The notes under the pieces: model-generated
Seen by the model: the letters and a program-made list of their open reading frames with translations, nothing else
Told to the model about the DNA's origin: nothing
Databases searched by the model: none
Made by a program: the position numbers and the translations under genes
Shown here: positions 23,922-32,626 of the stretch, one piece after another
Numbering within the stretch: position 1 is the first letter of the stretch
How the letters are laid out: each line of letters starts with the position of its first letter
Source of the DNA: Halobacterium zhouii
GTDB taxonomy: Archaea > Halobacteriota > Halobacteria > Halobacteriales > Halobacteriaceae
DNA length: 64,000 bases
Direction of reading: 5' to 3'
NCBI RefSeq assembly: GCF_021249405.1
Contig: NZ_CP089593.1
Span: 310,001 to 374,000 of the forward strand

Positions 23922-23942
23922 ATTACTCGAAACGCCGGCTGG

Positions 23943-23952
23943 AAAAATAACC
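23943..23952 (-). promoter_or_regulatory. AT box of the 46-aa microprotein gene
   Basis: Minus strand GGTTATTTTT, centred about 26 nt before the ATG at 23921. Confidence 0.5.
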
Positions 23953-24029
23953 CTGTGCCTGCACCGGGATGAAAGTGAAAGTGTCTGGGCGGGTGTCGAG
24001 AGCGTCCAGACGGGGGTGCGATGGCCCGG

Positions 24030-24371
24030 TCACGCGGTGAGCACGAGCGTGACGAGGCCGACGACGCCGACCCCGCAGAGCCAGCAGACGACCTGAAGCG
24101 CGTTCGGAACGGGCAGGTGGCCGGCGCGGTAGTCGTTCGGGTCTCCCGCCGAGAAACCGATGCGGGTGCTCGCCGCCACCGTCTCGATGCCGGAGTCCGT
24201 GATGCCGACGATGGCGGGCACGATGAACGCCGCGAGGGCGAACATGAGGGCGCCGAGCAACTTCAGCGGGAACGCGACGACGACGGCGAGCGCGACGGTG
24301 AGCACGCCCGTCAGTCCACCCCACCCGATGCCGTACTGGAGCGCCGTGCCGCGCACGTCGACGTCTGACAT
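24030..24371 (-). CDS. Membrane protein, function unknown
   Basis: 113 aa. Three hydrophobic segments: LTGVLTVALAVVVAFPLKLL, GALMFALAAFIVPAIVGITD and ALQVVCWLCGVGVVGLVTLV. The N-terminal MSDVDVRGTALQYGIGWGG and the loop STRIGFSAGDPNDYRAGHLP are acidic or polar. No domain recognised. It sits downstream of the HMG-CoA reductase gene on the same strand, with a 103-bp gap. Confidence 0.65.
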   Translation of the reverse strand: MSDVDVRGTALQYGIGWGGLTGVLTVALAVVVAFPLKLLGALMFALAAFIVPAIVGITDSGIETVAASTRIGFSAGDPNDYRAGHLPVPNALQVVCWLCGVGVVGLVTLVLTA

Positions 24372-24474
24372 GGTCGGTGGTACGCACCCCGGAACGTAAA
24401 TGTTGGCTCCCAGAGGGGTTGCGTGTGGCTGGGTTCAGTGGACGGCGTCGGCGTCCAGATTCAGGGGGGCGAGT

Positions 24475-25689
24475 TCAGCGCCCAAGGTCCTCGTGCGCCG
24501 AGGAGAGGTGGCGGGACGCCAGCGCCGCGAGCAGACTGAGTTCGCCCGCGAGCGCGCCGGCGGCGATGACCTCCGCGAGCGCGTCGGCGTTCGACCCAGC
24601 GGGGTCACCGCCGCCGCGCACCCCGAGCACGTCGAGGGCCTCGCGCTGGGTCGGGAGTTTCGTGCCGCCGCCGACGGTGCCGACCTCCAGGGACGCTAGA
24701 TTCACCGACGCGTAGAGCTCGTTTTCCCTGGCCTCGACGGTGGTGATGCAGTTCGCGCCCTCGACGACCTGTGCTGCGTCCTGCCCGGTCGCGAGGAACA
24801 CCGCGGCGACCACGTTCGCGGCGTGCGCGTTGAACCCGAGACTCCCGGCCTTCGCGCTCCCGATGAGGTTCTTGCGCGTGTTCGCCTCCTCGATGGCCTC
24901 GGGCGTCGTGCCGAAGCGCTCCTCGACGACGTCCGCGGGGATGTGGACGTCGGCGGTGACGGTGCGTCCGCGGCCCTCGACGGCGTTGATGGCGGCGGGC
25001 TTCTTGTCCGCACAGAGGTTCCCGGAGAGCGCGACGAGTTCCGCGGGCGTCTCCGCCTCGACGACGTCCGCGGCGGCGCCCGTGGCGATGGTCGCCATGT
25101 TCATCCCCATCGCGTCCTTCGTATCGTAGCTGAACCGGAGGAAGACGTTGTCGCCGACGACGTACGGCGTCACGCCGGTGAGTTTCCCGTGGCTCGTCGT
25201 GGATTCGGCGGCCTCCCGGAGCGCGTCGACGTTCTCCTCGACCCACTCCGCGACGTCAGCGCCCTCGCGCACGTCCTCGACGCGGAAGACGGGCGCCCGC
25301 GTCATCCCGGTCTTCGTGACCCGAGCGTTCGCGCCGCCCGCCGTCGTAATCGCCGAGCAGCCCCGATTGACGGACGCGACGAGCGCGCCCTCCGTGGTGG
25401 CCAGCGGCAGGTAGTACTCGTCGTCCGCGGCGCCGCCGTTCACGGCCAGCGGTCCCGCGACGCCCATCGGCAACTGCGCACCGCCCGCGAGGTTCTCGAC
25501 GGCGGTTTCGCTGGCCTGTTCGGCGTCGAACGCGAACGAGCCGATGGCGTCCAGGTCGACGCCGGTCTCCCGGGCGAGGAGTTCACGACGCGCCGCGGCG
25601 GCGGTGTCGGCGTCGGCGTGGTCTTCGAGTTCGTAGAGTCGGAGGTCACCGGACTGCACGCGGTCTGCGAGCCCCGAGGCGTCGGTCAT
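24475..25689 (-). CDS. hmgA: HMG-CoA reductase, class I
   Basis: 404 aa. NADPH-dependent reduction of HMG-CoA to mevalonate, the committed step of archaeal isoprenoid lipid synthesis and the target of statins. Motifs: PMGVAGPL in the substrate region, catalytic Glu in LATTEGALVASVNRGC, DAMGMNM in the cofactor region, Lys in LCADKKPAAINAVEGRG, GTVGGGTKLPTQ, and the C-terminal catalytic His in SRHLSSAHEDL. Lacks the membrane anchor of eukaryotic enzymes, as in other archaea. No mevalonate-pathway neighbour lies beside it. Confidence 0.95.
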   Translation of the reverse strand: MTDASGLADRVQSGDLRLYELEDHADADTAAAARRELLARETGVDLDAIGSFAFDAEQASETAVENLAGGAQLPMGVAGPLAVNGGAADDEYYLPLATTEGALVASVNRGCSAITTAGGANARVTKTGMTRAPVFRVEDVREGADVAEWVEENVDALREAAESTTSHGKLTGVTPYVVGDNVFLRFSYDTKDAMGMNMATIATGAAADVVEAETPAELVALSGNLCADKKPAAINAVEGRGRTVTADVHIPADVVEERFGTTPEAIEEANTRKNLIGSAKAGSLGFNAHAANVVAAVFLATGQDAAQVVEGANCITTVEARENELYASVNLASLEVGTVGGGTKLPTQREALDVLGVRGGGDPAGSNADALAEVIAAGALAGELSLLAALASRHLSSAHEDLGR

Positions 25690-25805
25690 GCGTGGAGTTC
25701 GTCGGGCGGACGCCCTGAAGGTTGTCCTTTGTCGAGCGGCCCGGCCAGCGCGGACGAACGTCTGGTTCCCGAACGACTTTGGCGTCGCGGGTCCCGCGAA
25801 CTGGT

Positions 25806-27383
25806 ATGACTGCGGCCGCCGACCTGATTCTGCGCAACGGCGAGGTGCACACGCTTGCCGACCCGGACGAGACGCACGAGGCCGTCGCCGTGCGGGACGG
25901 GCGCGTCGTGCGCCTGGCCAGCGACTACGAGATCGAGTTCCTGGAGGGCGTCGAGACGGAGGTGGTCGACCTCGACGGACGCGTCCTGCTGCCCGGATTC
26001 GTGGACGCCCACACGCACATGGAGACCGTCGGACAGTACGGCGTCCACGCCGACCTCCGGGGCGCGAGCGGGCCCGAGGAGGTCGTGGAGCGACTGCAGG
26101 TGCGCGCGGACGAACTGGCCGAGGGCAGCGAGAACGACGCCGGCGGCTGGGTGCTGGGCTTCGGCTACGACGAGAGCACGTGGAACGCGAGCGAGGGGAC
26201 GGACGCCGCCGACCTCACCGCGGGCGACCTGGACCGCGTGAGCGAGGACCGGCCTGTTGCGGCCATCCGCGAAGACATGCACACGGCGACGGTGAACAGC
26301 GCCGTCATCAGCGAGTACGGCGACGACATGCCCGACGGCGACGTGATGGGTGGCGGCCGCATCGTGGAGGACGCCGTCGAGGTCGTCTACGACGCCACCG
26401 ACCCGGACTCCACGGAGACGAAGGACCTCCTGCGAGCGGCCCAGCGCGAAGCCAACAGCCTCGGCGTGACCTGCGTCCACGACATGGTGCGACAGTCCCA
26501 CTCGCCGCGGGCGTTCCGCGAGTTGGACGAATCCGGCGAGCTCTCGGTTCGCGTGCGCCTGAACTACTGGACGGACCACCTCGACGCCGTCCTGGAGACC
26601 GGTCTGGCGACGAACCACGGGAGCGAGATGGTTGAGGTCGGGGGCATCAAGTCGTTCACGGACGGGAGTTTCGGTGGGCGAACCGCGAAGCTCTCGGAAT
26701 CGTACGCGGACGACCCGGACGAGACAGGGAAGTGGGTTGTCGACCCCGAGGAACTGGAGTCGGTCGTCGAGCGCGTGGACGACGCTGGTCTCCAGATGAC
26801 CGTCCACGCAATCGGCGACGAGGCCGTCGACGCGGTGTTGGACGCCTACGAGGCCTGCGCAGGCGAGTCGGGTGACGGGAGCGTGCGCGACCGCCGCCAC
26901 CGCATCGAACACGCCGAACTAGCGAGCGACGACGCCATCGAGCGCATGGCCGACCTGGGTGTCGTGGCGTCGATGCAGCCGAACTTCCTGAAGTGGGCGG
27001 GCGAGGACGGCCTCTACGAGGACCGCCTCGGCACCGAGCGCCGGAAGGCATCGAACCGATTCGCGGCGTACCGCGAGGCGGGCGTGCCCCTCGCGTTTGG
27101 CAGCGACTGCATGCCACTCGACCCGCTTCTCGGCGTCCACCACGCGGTCAACGCGCCCGCAGACTCACAGCGACTCGGCGTGACCGACGCGCTCCGCGCG
27201 TACACCTCGGGCGGCGCGTACGCCGGATTTGCGGCGGACGAGATGGGCACGCTCCGGGAGGGCGTGCTCGCGGACTTCGTCGTGCTCGCGGACTCGCCGT
27301 GGGAGCACCCGGAGTCGATTCGGGACGTGAACGTGGACGCGACGGTCGTGGGCGGCGACGTCGTGTACCGGCAGGACGCGTGA
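25806..27383 (+). CDS. YtcJ-type amidohydrolase
   Basis: 525 aa from the ATG at 25806. Amidohydrolase-superfamily TIM barrel: N-terminal beta sandwich (ADLILRNGEVHTLADPDETH), metal-binding HxH in VLLPGFVDAHTHMETVG, His in TVHAIGDEAVDAV and RIEHAEL, and metal Asp in FGSDCMPLDPLLGVH. The SFTDGSFGGRTA segment is typical of the YtcJ branch, which hydrolyses N-acyl or formyl groups. The substrate is unknown. An in-frame upstream frame exists but is dissimilar to the family. Convergent with gpmI, 8 bp apart. Confidence 0.85.
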   Translation: MTAAADLILRNGEVHTLADPDETHEAVAVRDGRVVRLASDYEIEFLEGVETEVVDLDGRVLLPGFVDAHTHMETVGQYGVHADLRGASGPEEVVERLQVRADELAEGSENDAGGWVLGFGYDESTWNASEGTDAADLTAGDLDRVSEDRPVAAIREDMHTATVNSAVISEYGDDMPDGDVMGGGRIVEDAVEVVYDATDPDSTETKDLLRAAQREANSLGVTCVHDMVRQSHSPRAFRELDESGELSVRVRLNYWTDHLDAVLETGLATNHGSEMVEVGGIKSFTDGSFGGRTAKLSESYADDPDETGKWVVDPEELESVVERVDDAGLQMTVHAIGDEAVDAVLDAYEACAGESGDGSVRDRRHRIEHAELASDDAIERMADLGVVASMQPNFLKWAGEDGLYEDRLGTERRKASNRFAAYREAGVPLAFGSDCMPLDPLLGVHHAVNAPADSQRLGVTDALRAYTSGGAYAGFAADEMGTLREGVLADFVVLADSPWEHPESIRDVNVDATVVGGDVVYRQDA

Positions 27384-27391
27384 GAAGAGCG

Positions 27392-28921
27392 CTATTCGAG
27401 TAGCGACTCGCCAGTCATCACGTCAGGTTGCTCGACGTCGAGCAGGGAGAGCAGCGTGGGAGCCACGTCGCGGAGCGCGCCGTCCTCGCGGACGGTAAAT
27501 CCACCATCGTCGTCCCTGTTGCCCTCACTGGGCGCTACATGGACGAACGGCACGGGGTTGAACGTGTGCGCGGTGTGGGGTTCCGCCTCGGTGCCCATGT
27601 CGTCGGCGTTCCCGTGGTCGGCGGTGAGAACGACGTGCGCATCGGCCTCTCTGAGCGCTGGCACGAGTCGCCCGAGTTGCTCGTCGACGGCCTCTACTGC
27701 ATCGACTGCGGCCTCGTAGTCGCCCGTGTGCCCGACCATGTCCGGGTTCGCGTAGTTCAACACGAGCACGTCCGGGTCCTCGTCGGCGAGCGCGTCGAGC
27801 GTGACGTCGGTCACCTCGCGCGCGCTCATCTCGGGTTGCTGGTCGTAGGTCGGCACGTCCGGGGAGTCGACGATGCGCCGCATCTCGCCGTCGAACTCCA
27901 CCTCGCGCCCGCCGTTCAGGAAGTACGTGACGTGAGGGTACTTCTCGGACTCCGCGACCCGCAGTTGTGTACGTCCGGCCTCCGAGACGACCTCACCGAG
28001 CGTGTCCGTTGGCTCCTTCGCCGGGAACGCCACCGGGAGGTCGAACGTCTCGTCGTACTCCGTCATCGTGACGACCGGCACGTCCGGCGGGTCGGTGTCG
28101 AAGCCCCAGTCGTCCGGTCGGATGTCCGCGAGCATCCGCACGAGCTGGCGCGCGCGGTCGGCGCGGAAGTTGAAGAACACGACCGCGTCGCCCTCGCTCA
28201 GTCGGTCGCCGCCCCTGACGATGGTCGGTTCGACGAACTCGTCCGTGTCCCCTCGCTCGTAGGACTCCCGGACGGCGTCGACCGCCGTTTCCGCGCGGTG
28301 CATCCCGTTCCGCTCGACGATGGCGTCGAAGGCTTTCCTGGTACGGTCCCAGTTCTGGTCGCGGTCCATCGCGTAGTACCGGCCGGAGACCGTGGCGACG
28401 TCCCCGGTGTCGTACTCGGAGACGACCTCCTGGAGCGAGTAGAGATAGTTCTCGGCGCTCTGCGGGGCGGTGTCTCGTCCGTCCGTGAACGCGTGCGTGG
28501 TCGCTTCGAGGTCGCGGCTCGCGGCGCACTCGAGGAGCGCGTGCAGGTGTTCGTGGTCCGAGTGCACCCCGCCATCGCTCACGAGTCCCATGAAGTGGAC
28601 GCGCCCACCCGTCACTTCGACGTGATCGAGCGCACCCGAGATGGCGTCGTTCTGGCAGAGTTCGCCGTCCGCGACAGCGTCTTCGATGCGCGCGTACTCC
28701 TGGCGCACCACGCGCCCCGCGCCGATGGTGAGGTGCCCGACCTCGCTGTTCCCCATCTGCCCGCGCGGGAGGCCGACGTCCCGCCCGGACGTGGTGAGCG
28801 TGCCGAACGCGCCGCTTTCGGCGTAGTCGTCGAAGTTCGGCGTATCGGCCGCGCGGACGGCGTCCAGTCTGTCGTGGTCTCCGAGCCCCCAGCCGTCCAG
28901 CACGACGAGCGCGGTCTGCAT
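27392..28921 (-). CDS. gpmI: 2,3-Bisphosphoglycerate-independent phosphoglycerate mutase
   Basis: 509 aa. Interconverts 3- and 2-phosphoglycerate in glycolysis/gluconeogenesis using two Mn ions. Begins ALVVLDGWGLGD with the first metal Asp; the phosphorylated Ser lies in QMGNSEVGHLTIGAGRVV; other ligands lie in VHSDHEHLHAL, FTDGRDTAPQSA and VLTADHGNADDM. Length and organisation match the bacterial-type iPGAM. The C-terminal phosphatase-like half has ANPDMVGHTGDYEAAVDAVE. Divergent from sepF across 186 bp. Confidence 0.95.
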   Translation of the reverse strand: MQTALVVLDGWGLGDHDRLDAVRAADTPNFDDYAESGAFGTLTTSGRDVGLPRGQMGNSEVGHLTIGAGRVVRQEYARIEDAVADGELCQNDAISGALDHVEVTGGRVHFMGLVSDGGVHSDHEHLHALLECAASRDLEATTHAFTDGRDTAPQSAENYLYSLQEVVSEYDTGDVATVSGRYYAMDRDQNWDRTRKAFDAIVERNGMHRAETAVDAVRESYERGDTDEFVEPTIVRGGDRLSEGDAVVFFNFRADRARQLVRMLADIRPDDWGFDTDPPDVPVVTMTEYDETFDLPVAFPAKEPTDTLGEVVSEAGRTQLRVAESEKYPHVTYFLNGGREVEFDGEMRRIVDSPDVPTYDQQPEMSAREVTDVTLDALADEDPDVLVLNYANPDMVGHTGDYEAAVDAVEAVDEQLGRLVPALREADAHVVLTADHGNADDMGTEAEPHTAHTFNPVPFVHVAPSEGNRDDDGGFTVREDGALRDVAPTLLSLLDVEQPDVMTGESLLE

Positions 28922-29107
28922 GGTCGAAACTGGGGCACCTTACTCCATGTAGGTGTCGCTGGCCGGCGGCGGACTGCGTCGAGAACCCCTGGTCTGGGTT
29001 TCGACCGCGGGCACACGGTCCACGCACCGACCTCCGACTCGCGAAGCACCCTCTGCCCGCGGCGTCTGACGCAAGAACTATGCGGGCGGCGGGCCACCTC
29101 CTCCCCA

Positions 29108-29464
29108 ATGGGCTTCATGGACAAGATTCTCGGTGGGAGCGGTAGTTCCACCGAGGACTACGTCGAACTCGACATCGAGGACTTCGACACGGACGCGGCG
29201 GAGGCCGGCGTGCAACTCCACATCGCGGAGATCGACGGACAGGAGGACGTCATCGCTATCAAGGACGCGGTGTACGACGGCGACCTCGTCATCGCGGACA
29301 TCACGCGCCTCCGCACGGAGGACAGCACCGTCGAACACGTCGTCGACGAACTCCGACAGGTCGCCCGGGAAGTCGGCGGCGACATCGTCCAGAAGGGCGA
29401 CGACCAGATCATCGTCACGCCGAGCGGCATCGGCATCAGCCGCTCGAAGCTGAACCACCGGTAA
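29108..29464 (+). CDS. sepF: SepF, FtsZ membrane anchor
   Basis: 118 aa. In haloarchaea SepF binds FtsZ and anchors the division ring. N-terminal amphipathic membrane-targeting helix MGFMDKILGG (1-10), a short linker, then the SepF core (about 35-110): QLHIAEIDGQEDVIAIKDAV, DGDLVIADITRLRTEDSTVE, GGDIVQKGDDQIIVTPSGIG. The ATG at 29108 places the targeting helix exactly at the N-terminus, which fixes the start. The gene is alone, followed by a 110-bp gap to the convergent DUF5611 gene. Confidence 0.92.
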   Translation: MGFMDKILGGSGSSTEDYVELDIEDFDTDAAEAGVQLHIAEIDGQEDVIAIKDAVYDGDLVIADITRLRTEDSTVEHVVDELRQVAREVGGDIVQKGDDQIIVTPSGIGISRSKLNHR

Positions 29465-29574
29465 CCACACTCTCTTCGCCTTCTACGAGTCACAGGCTGG
29501 CGGACAGCCCTTGCTCTCGGCAACTGTAATCACCCTCTCTGATAACGACGTGAACGGCCCAGTCGAAAAGTGCG

Positions 29575-29970
29575 CTACGAGACGTTGTCGGGTTTCTCCG
29601 CGTCGTCCTCGACGGAGCGCTTCATCGAGTCGCGGCGGGACTTCGCGTCGCGGCCCGTGGCCTCGAGCAGGAACTCGTTTTTCGCGTTGACGGCGTCCGC
29701 AGCGGCCTCGGCGTTCCCTTCCGCGATGACGTCCTCGGCGTCTCGCTCCTCGAAGTCGACGGCGAGTTTGTCCTTCTTTCCGGAGTAAGTCACTGCGCCC
29801 GCGACGATGCGATCGAACACGGGGTTGTCGGGGTCCTCGACGACGTGGAGGTCGCTTCCCTTGTACTCCTCGGTGGCCGTCGGGCTACCGAAGTAGTCCT
29901 CGATTTCGGCCTCGAGGTCGGGCATGCGGTCTTCGAGGTACTCCCCGCGGCGCATCTTGTACTCCTTCAT
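29575..29970 (-). CDS. DUF5611-like protein
   Basis: 131 aa from ATG 29970 (an extra upstream ATG gives five more residues). N-terminal EYKMRRGEYLEDRMPDLEAE, then EDYFGSPTATEEYKGSDLHV, DRIVAGAVTYSGKKDKLAVD and a charged C-terminal helix, a pattern I associate with archaeal DUF5611. Highly acidic, with no catalytic motif. Function unknown. Confidence 0.72.
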   Translation of the reverse strand: MKEYKMRRGEYLEDRMPDLEAEIEDYFGSPTATEEYKGSDLHVVEDPDNPVFDRIVAGAVTYSGKKDKLAVDFEERDAEDVIAEGNAEAAADAVNAKNEFLLEATGRDAKSRRDSMKRSVEDDAEKPDNVS

Positions 29971-30110
29971 GGACTCGAAAAGCACAGCGATTGGTTTACC
30001 TGTTTCGTCAGCGGGCGCCCCCGGAAGCCGCCACGGCTCACTGCCAGTCCGGAATCACCACGTCCGAAATTGCCACGTTCCACCGACAGCACGGCCGCCG
30101 CCGGCCGTCA

Positions 30111-31094
30111 CTAGTCCTCGGCGAGGTAGCCCTTCCGGCAGTCCGGGCAGATGTCGCCCGCGCGCAGACTCGACCCGGCGGCGCGGCGCTCGAACCCGCA
30201 CTCCGGACAGTACAGCGCGAAGTCGAGGTCGTCCTCGCTCTCGGACTGCTCGATGGGGCCGGCGCTCGTGAACCCCGTGTCGGCCTCCACGAACTGCTCG
30301 CTCTCGTCGCCGAACTGGAACGACGTGTCGTCGGTCGTCGCGTCGACGCCGGCGTCCTCGCCGTCGTGGTCCGGCCACTCGCCTCGCGGGCGGTCGTCAG
30401 AACGCTCGGCGGCGACGGCCTGCGCGCCGCCGGACTGTCCCGCGGACGCGGCGTCGCTGGCTCCGGTGTCGGTAGACGTGTTGTCGCCGCCGGTCTGTGG
30501 CCCGTCGACGAACTCGACGTCTTCGCCGTCCGGGTCGGGCGCCGGGTCGTGGTCGGCGTCCGGGTCGACGTCCGCCTGCTCGTCCCACTGCTCGCTGCCC
30601 GCAGTGTCTTCGTCGGCGGAATCGTCGATGATGACGGCGTCGTCCTCGCCCGCGTCCGTCGCGGTGTCGGCGCCGGCCGCGGTCGCGTCTGCGTCGGCCG
30701 CCGACGCACCGCCGGCGGTGCCCGACGAGTCCGTCTGCATGTCGGCTTCCGCTCGCTCGATGGCGTCGGACGCGGACGTGAACGCGCCAGACGTTGCGTC
30801 GGCGGTCTCACCGCCGGACGGCGAGGCGCCGGCTCTCCCGGACGCCGAACCGCCGGCCGTACTCTCGGCCCCCGTCGACGCGCCGGACGCCCCTGCGTCC
30901 GACGACGTCGCCGAATCGGTCGGTTCGATGGACCGAACTTCCGTGTTCTCCGTCGTGACGTTCTCCGCTCCACAGCGCGAACACTCCTGAAGTTCGCGCT
31001 CGGTCACGACCACCTCGTTCCCGCGCTCTTCCCGGCCCCGCTCGACGAAGGGCTCTCCGTAGTCGTGTCCGAGCAGGGAGCACCTGAGACCCAT
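30111..31094 (-). CDS. DUF7093-like protein: two zinc ribbons joined by a long acidic linker
   Basis: 327 aa from ATG 31094. N-terminal domain (1-60): MGLRCSLLGHDYGEP, EERGNEVVVTERELQECSRC, with CxxC. Middle (about 65-285): an Ala/Gly/Ser/Thr/Asp-rich, highly acidic and low-complexity stretch. C-terminal (about 290-327): LYCPECGFERR and DICPDCRKGYLAED, a complete four-cysteine zinc ribbon. The layout resembles haloarchaeal DUF7093. Function unknown; two metal knobs on a flexible acidic tether suggest a scaffold or nucleic-acid-associated factor (inference). Its linker DNA is repetitive, so annotation by homology is unreliable there. Confidence 0.7.
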   Translation of the reverse strand: MGLRCSLLGHDYGEPFVERGREERGNEVVVTERELQECSRCGAENVTTENTEVRSIEPTDSATSSDAGASGASTGAESTAGGSASGRAGASPSGGETADATSGAFTSASDAIERAEADMQTDSSGTAGGASAADADATAAGADTATDAGEDDAVIIDDSADEDTAGSEQWDEQADVDPDADHDPAPDPDGEDVEFVDGPQTGGDNTSTDTGASDAASAGQSGGAQAVAAERSDDRPRGEWPDHDGEDAGVDATTDDTSFQFGDESEQFVEADTGFTSAGPIEQSESEDDLDFALYCPECGFERRAAGSSLRAGDICPDCRKGYLAED

Positions 31095-31175
31095 TGGCAG
31101 GGTCGTTCCGGGGCCAACGGCAAAAGGGTACCGTTCGGGGATACCGATAAGACGCAGGGGCGTCTCGGTTCGAGT

Positions 31176-31475
31176 ATGCACGCGAAGCGCGAGTATCGGG
31201 ACCGTGACGACACCGAAGTGGCGGTGCTCGACGCGCTCGTCGACCGCTCTGAAGAGGGGATGACGGTCTTCGAGTTGCGCTCCCAGGTCGACGCCGACAT
31301 CGACACGCTGGAGGACGCCCTGAGTTCGCTGAAGGACGAGAACCTCATCGACGCCGAGGAGAACGGCGACCGTACCGTCTTCATCGCCGACGACCGCGTC
31401 GTCCCCGAGGGAGATAACGACTCCGTCGAGGAGTCGTCCTGGCTCGACGCCATCCGCCGGAAACTCGGTTTCTGA
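31176..31475 (+). CDS. DUF6432-like winged-helix regulator
   Basis: 99 aa from ATG 31176. KREYRDRDDTEVAVLDALVD, GMTVFELRSQVDADIDTLED, LSSLKDENLIDAEENGDRTV, then an acidic tail ending LDAIRRKLGF. The first 75 residues form a winged helix-turn-helix like haloarchaeal DUF6432 proteins. Probably a DNA-binding regulator; no target is evident. Divergent from the DUF7093 gene and 71 bp from the YgfZ gene. Confidence 0.78.
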   Translation: MHAKREYRDRDDTEVAVLDALVDRSEEGMTVFELRSQVDADIDTLEDALSSLKDENLIDAEENGDRTVFIADDRVVPEGDNDSVEESSWLDAIRRKLGF

Positions 31476-31546
31476 ACGACCGTCCTCGCGCCGTCCCGCT
31501 CCGCGGAGCGGTGGGTTTACCCGCCGTCCGTGCGGACGTTCGACCG

Positions 31547-32623
31547 ATGACCGTCGTCAGAGAGCGCCACGAGGACCACGGCGCCGCGTTCCGCGACGTC
31601 GCGGGGCGCGCGTTCCCCGAGCAGTACGGTCGCCCGGAGCGCGCCCACCGCGCGGTGCGCAACGTCGTCGGCGTCACCGAGCACGCGTTCGACGTGCTCG
31701 TCGTGGCCGGCGAGGACCGCCGCGAGTTCGTGGACGACACCGTGACGAACCGCGTGCCCGACGCCGACGGCGAGGGCGTGTACGCGCTCCTCCTCGACTC
31801 CCAGGGCCGCGTCCGCCTGGACTGTTACGTGTTCGCGACGAGCGACACGCTCCTCCTGTTCCTGCCGGCGGGCACCGGTGAGGACCTCGCCGACGAGTGG
31901 AGCGAGCGGACGTTCGTCCAGGACGTCGAGATCGAGTACGCGACCGACGACTTCGGTGTGTTCGGCGTCCACGGCCCGAACGCCACCGAGAAGATAGCGA
32001 GCGTGCTCCACAACGCCAGTCCGAGCGAGGACCCGTTGACGTTCGTGCGCGGCGAGATGGAGGCCGGCGTCACCGTCATCCGGGACGACAACCTCGCGGG
32101 CGAAGAGGGCTACCTCGTCGTCTGCGCCGCCGAGGACGCCGACCCCGTGTTCGAGACGCTGCTGGTCCGCGGCCTGAACGCCGCGCCGTTCGGCCGGCAG
32201 ACCTGGGAGACGCTCACCCTCGAAGCGGGGACGCCGCTGTACGAGACGGAACTGGAGGGACAGATTCCGAACGTGCTCGGCCTGCGGAACGCCGTCGACT
32301 TCGAGAAGGGGTGTTTCGTCGGCCAGGAGGTCGTCTCGAAGGTCGAGAACAGAGGGCAGCCGAGTTCCCGACTCGTCGGCCTCGCGCCCGACGCGCTCCC
32401 GGAAGCGGGGGCGACCGTGAGCGACGCCGGCAAACCCATCGGTGAGGTGACGCGCGCCGCGGTCAGCCCCGTGCTCGACGAACCGGTCGCGCTCGCCACC
32501 GTGGAGTGGGAGGCGGGCGACTCGCTGGCAGTCGAGACCGCCAACGGCTTCGTCGACGCGCCCGTCGCGGACCTGCCGTTCGTCGAGGGCAGCGAGCAAT
32601 CCGCGCGCTTGCCGAAGTACTGA
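31547..32623 (+). CDS. YgfZ/GcvT-family folate-binding protein
   Basis: 358 aa from ATG 31547. Resembles GcvT in fold (FGVFGVHGPNATEKIASVLH, PFGRQTWETLTLEAGTPLYE) and carries the YgfZ signature KGCFVGQE (in DFEKGCFVGQEVVSKVENRG). YgfZ proteins use folate to help repair or maintain iron-sulphur clusters; GcvT homologues lack this cysteine motif. So aminomethyltransferase activity is unlikely and an Fe-S role is the better call. The gene stands alone, with the convergent reductase gene starting 3 bp after its stop. Confidence 0.82.
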   Translation: MTVVRERHEDHGAAFRDVAGRAFPEQYGRPERAHRAVRNVVGVTEHAFDVLVVAGEDRREFVDDTVTNRVPDADGEGVYALLLDSQGRVRLDCYVFATSDTLLLFLPAGTGEDLADEWSERTFVQDVEIEYATDDFGVFGVHGPNATEKIASVLHNASPSEDPLTFVRGEMEAGVTVIRDDNLAGEEGYLVVCAAEDADPVFETLLVRGLNAAPFGRQTWETLTLEAGTPLYETELEGQIPNVLGLRNAVDFEKGCFVGQEVVSKVENRGQPSSRLVGLAPDALPEAGATVSDAGKPIGEVTRAAVSPVLDEPVALATVEWEAGDSLAVETANGFVDAPVADLPFVEGSEQSARLPKY

Positions 32624-32626
32624 CCG

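Noticed and set aside
29991..31100. Plus-strand frame opposite the DUF7093 gene
   Set aside because: Val/Arg-rich shadow of the low-complexity linker; only the downstream DUF6432 part (31176-31475) is a real gene.
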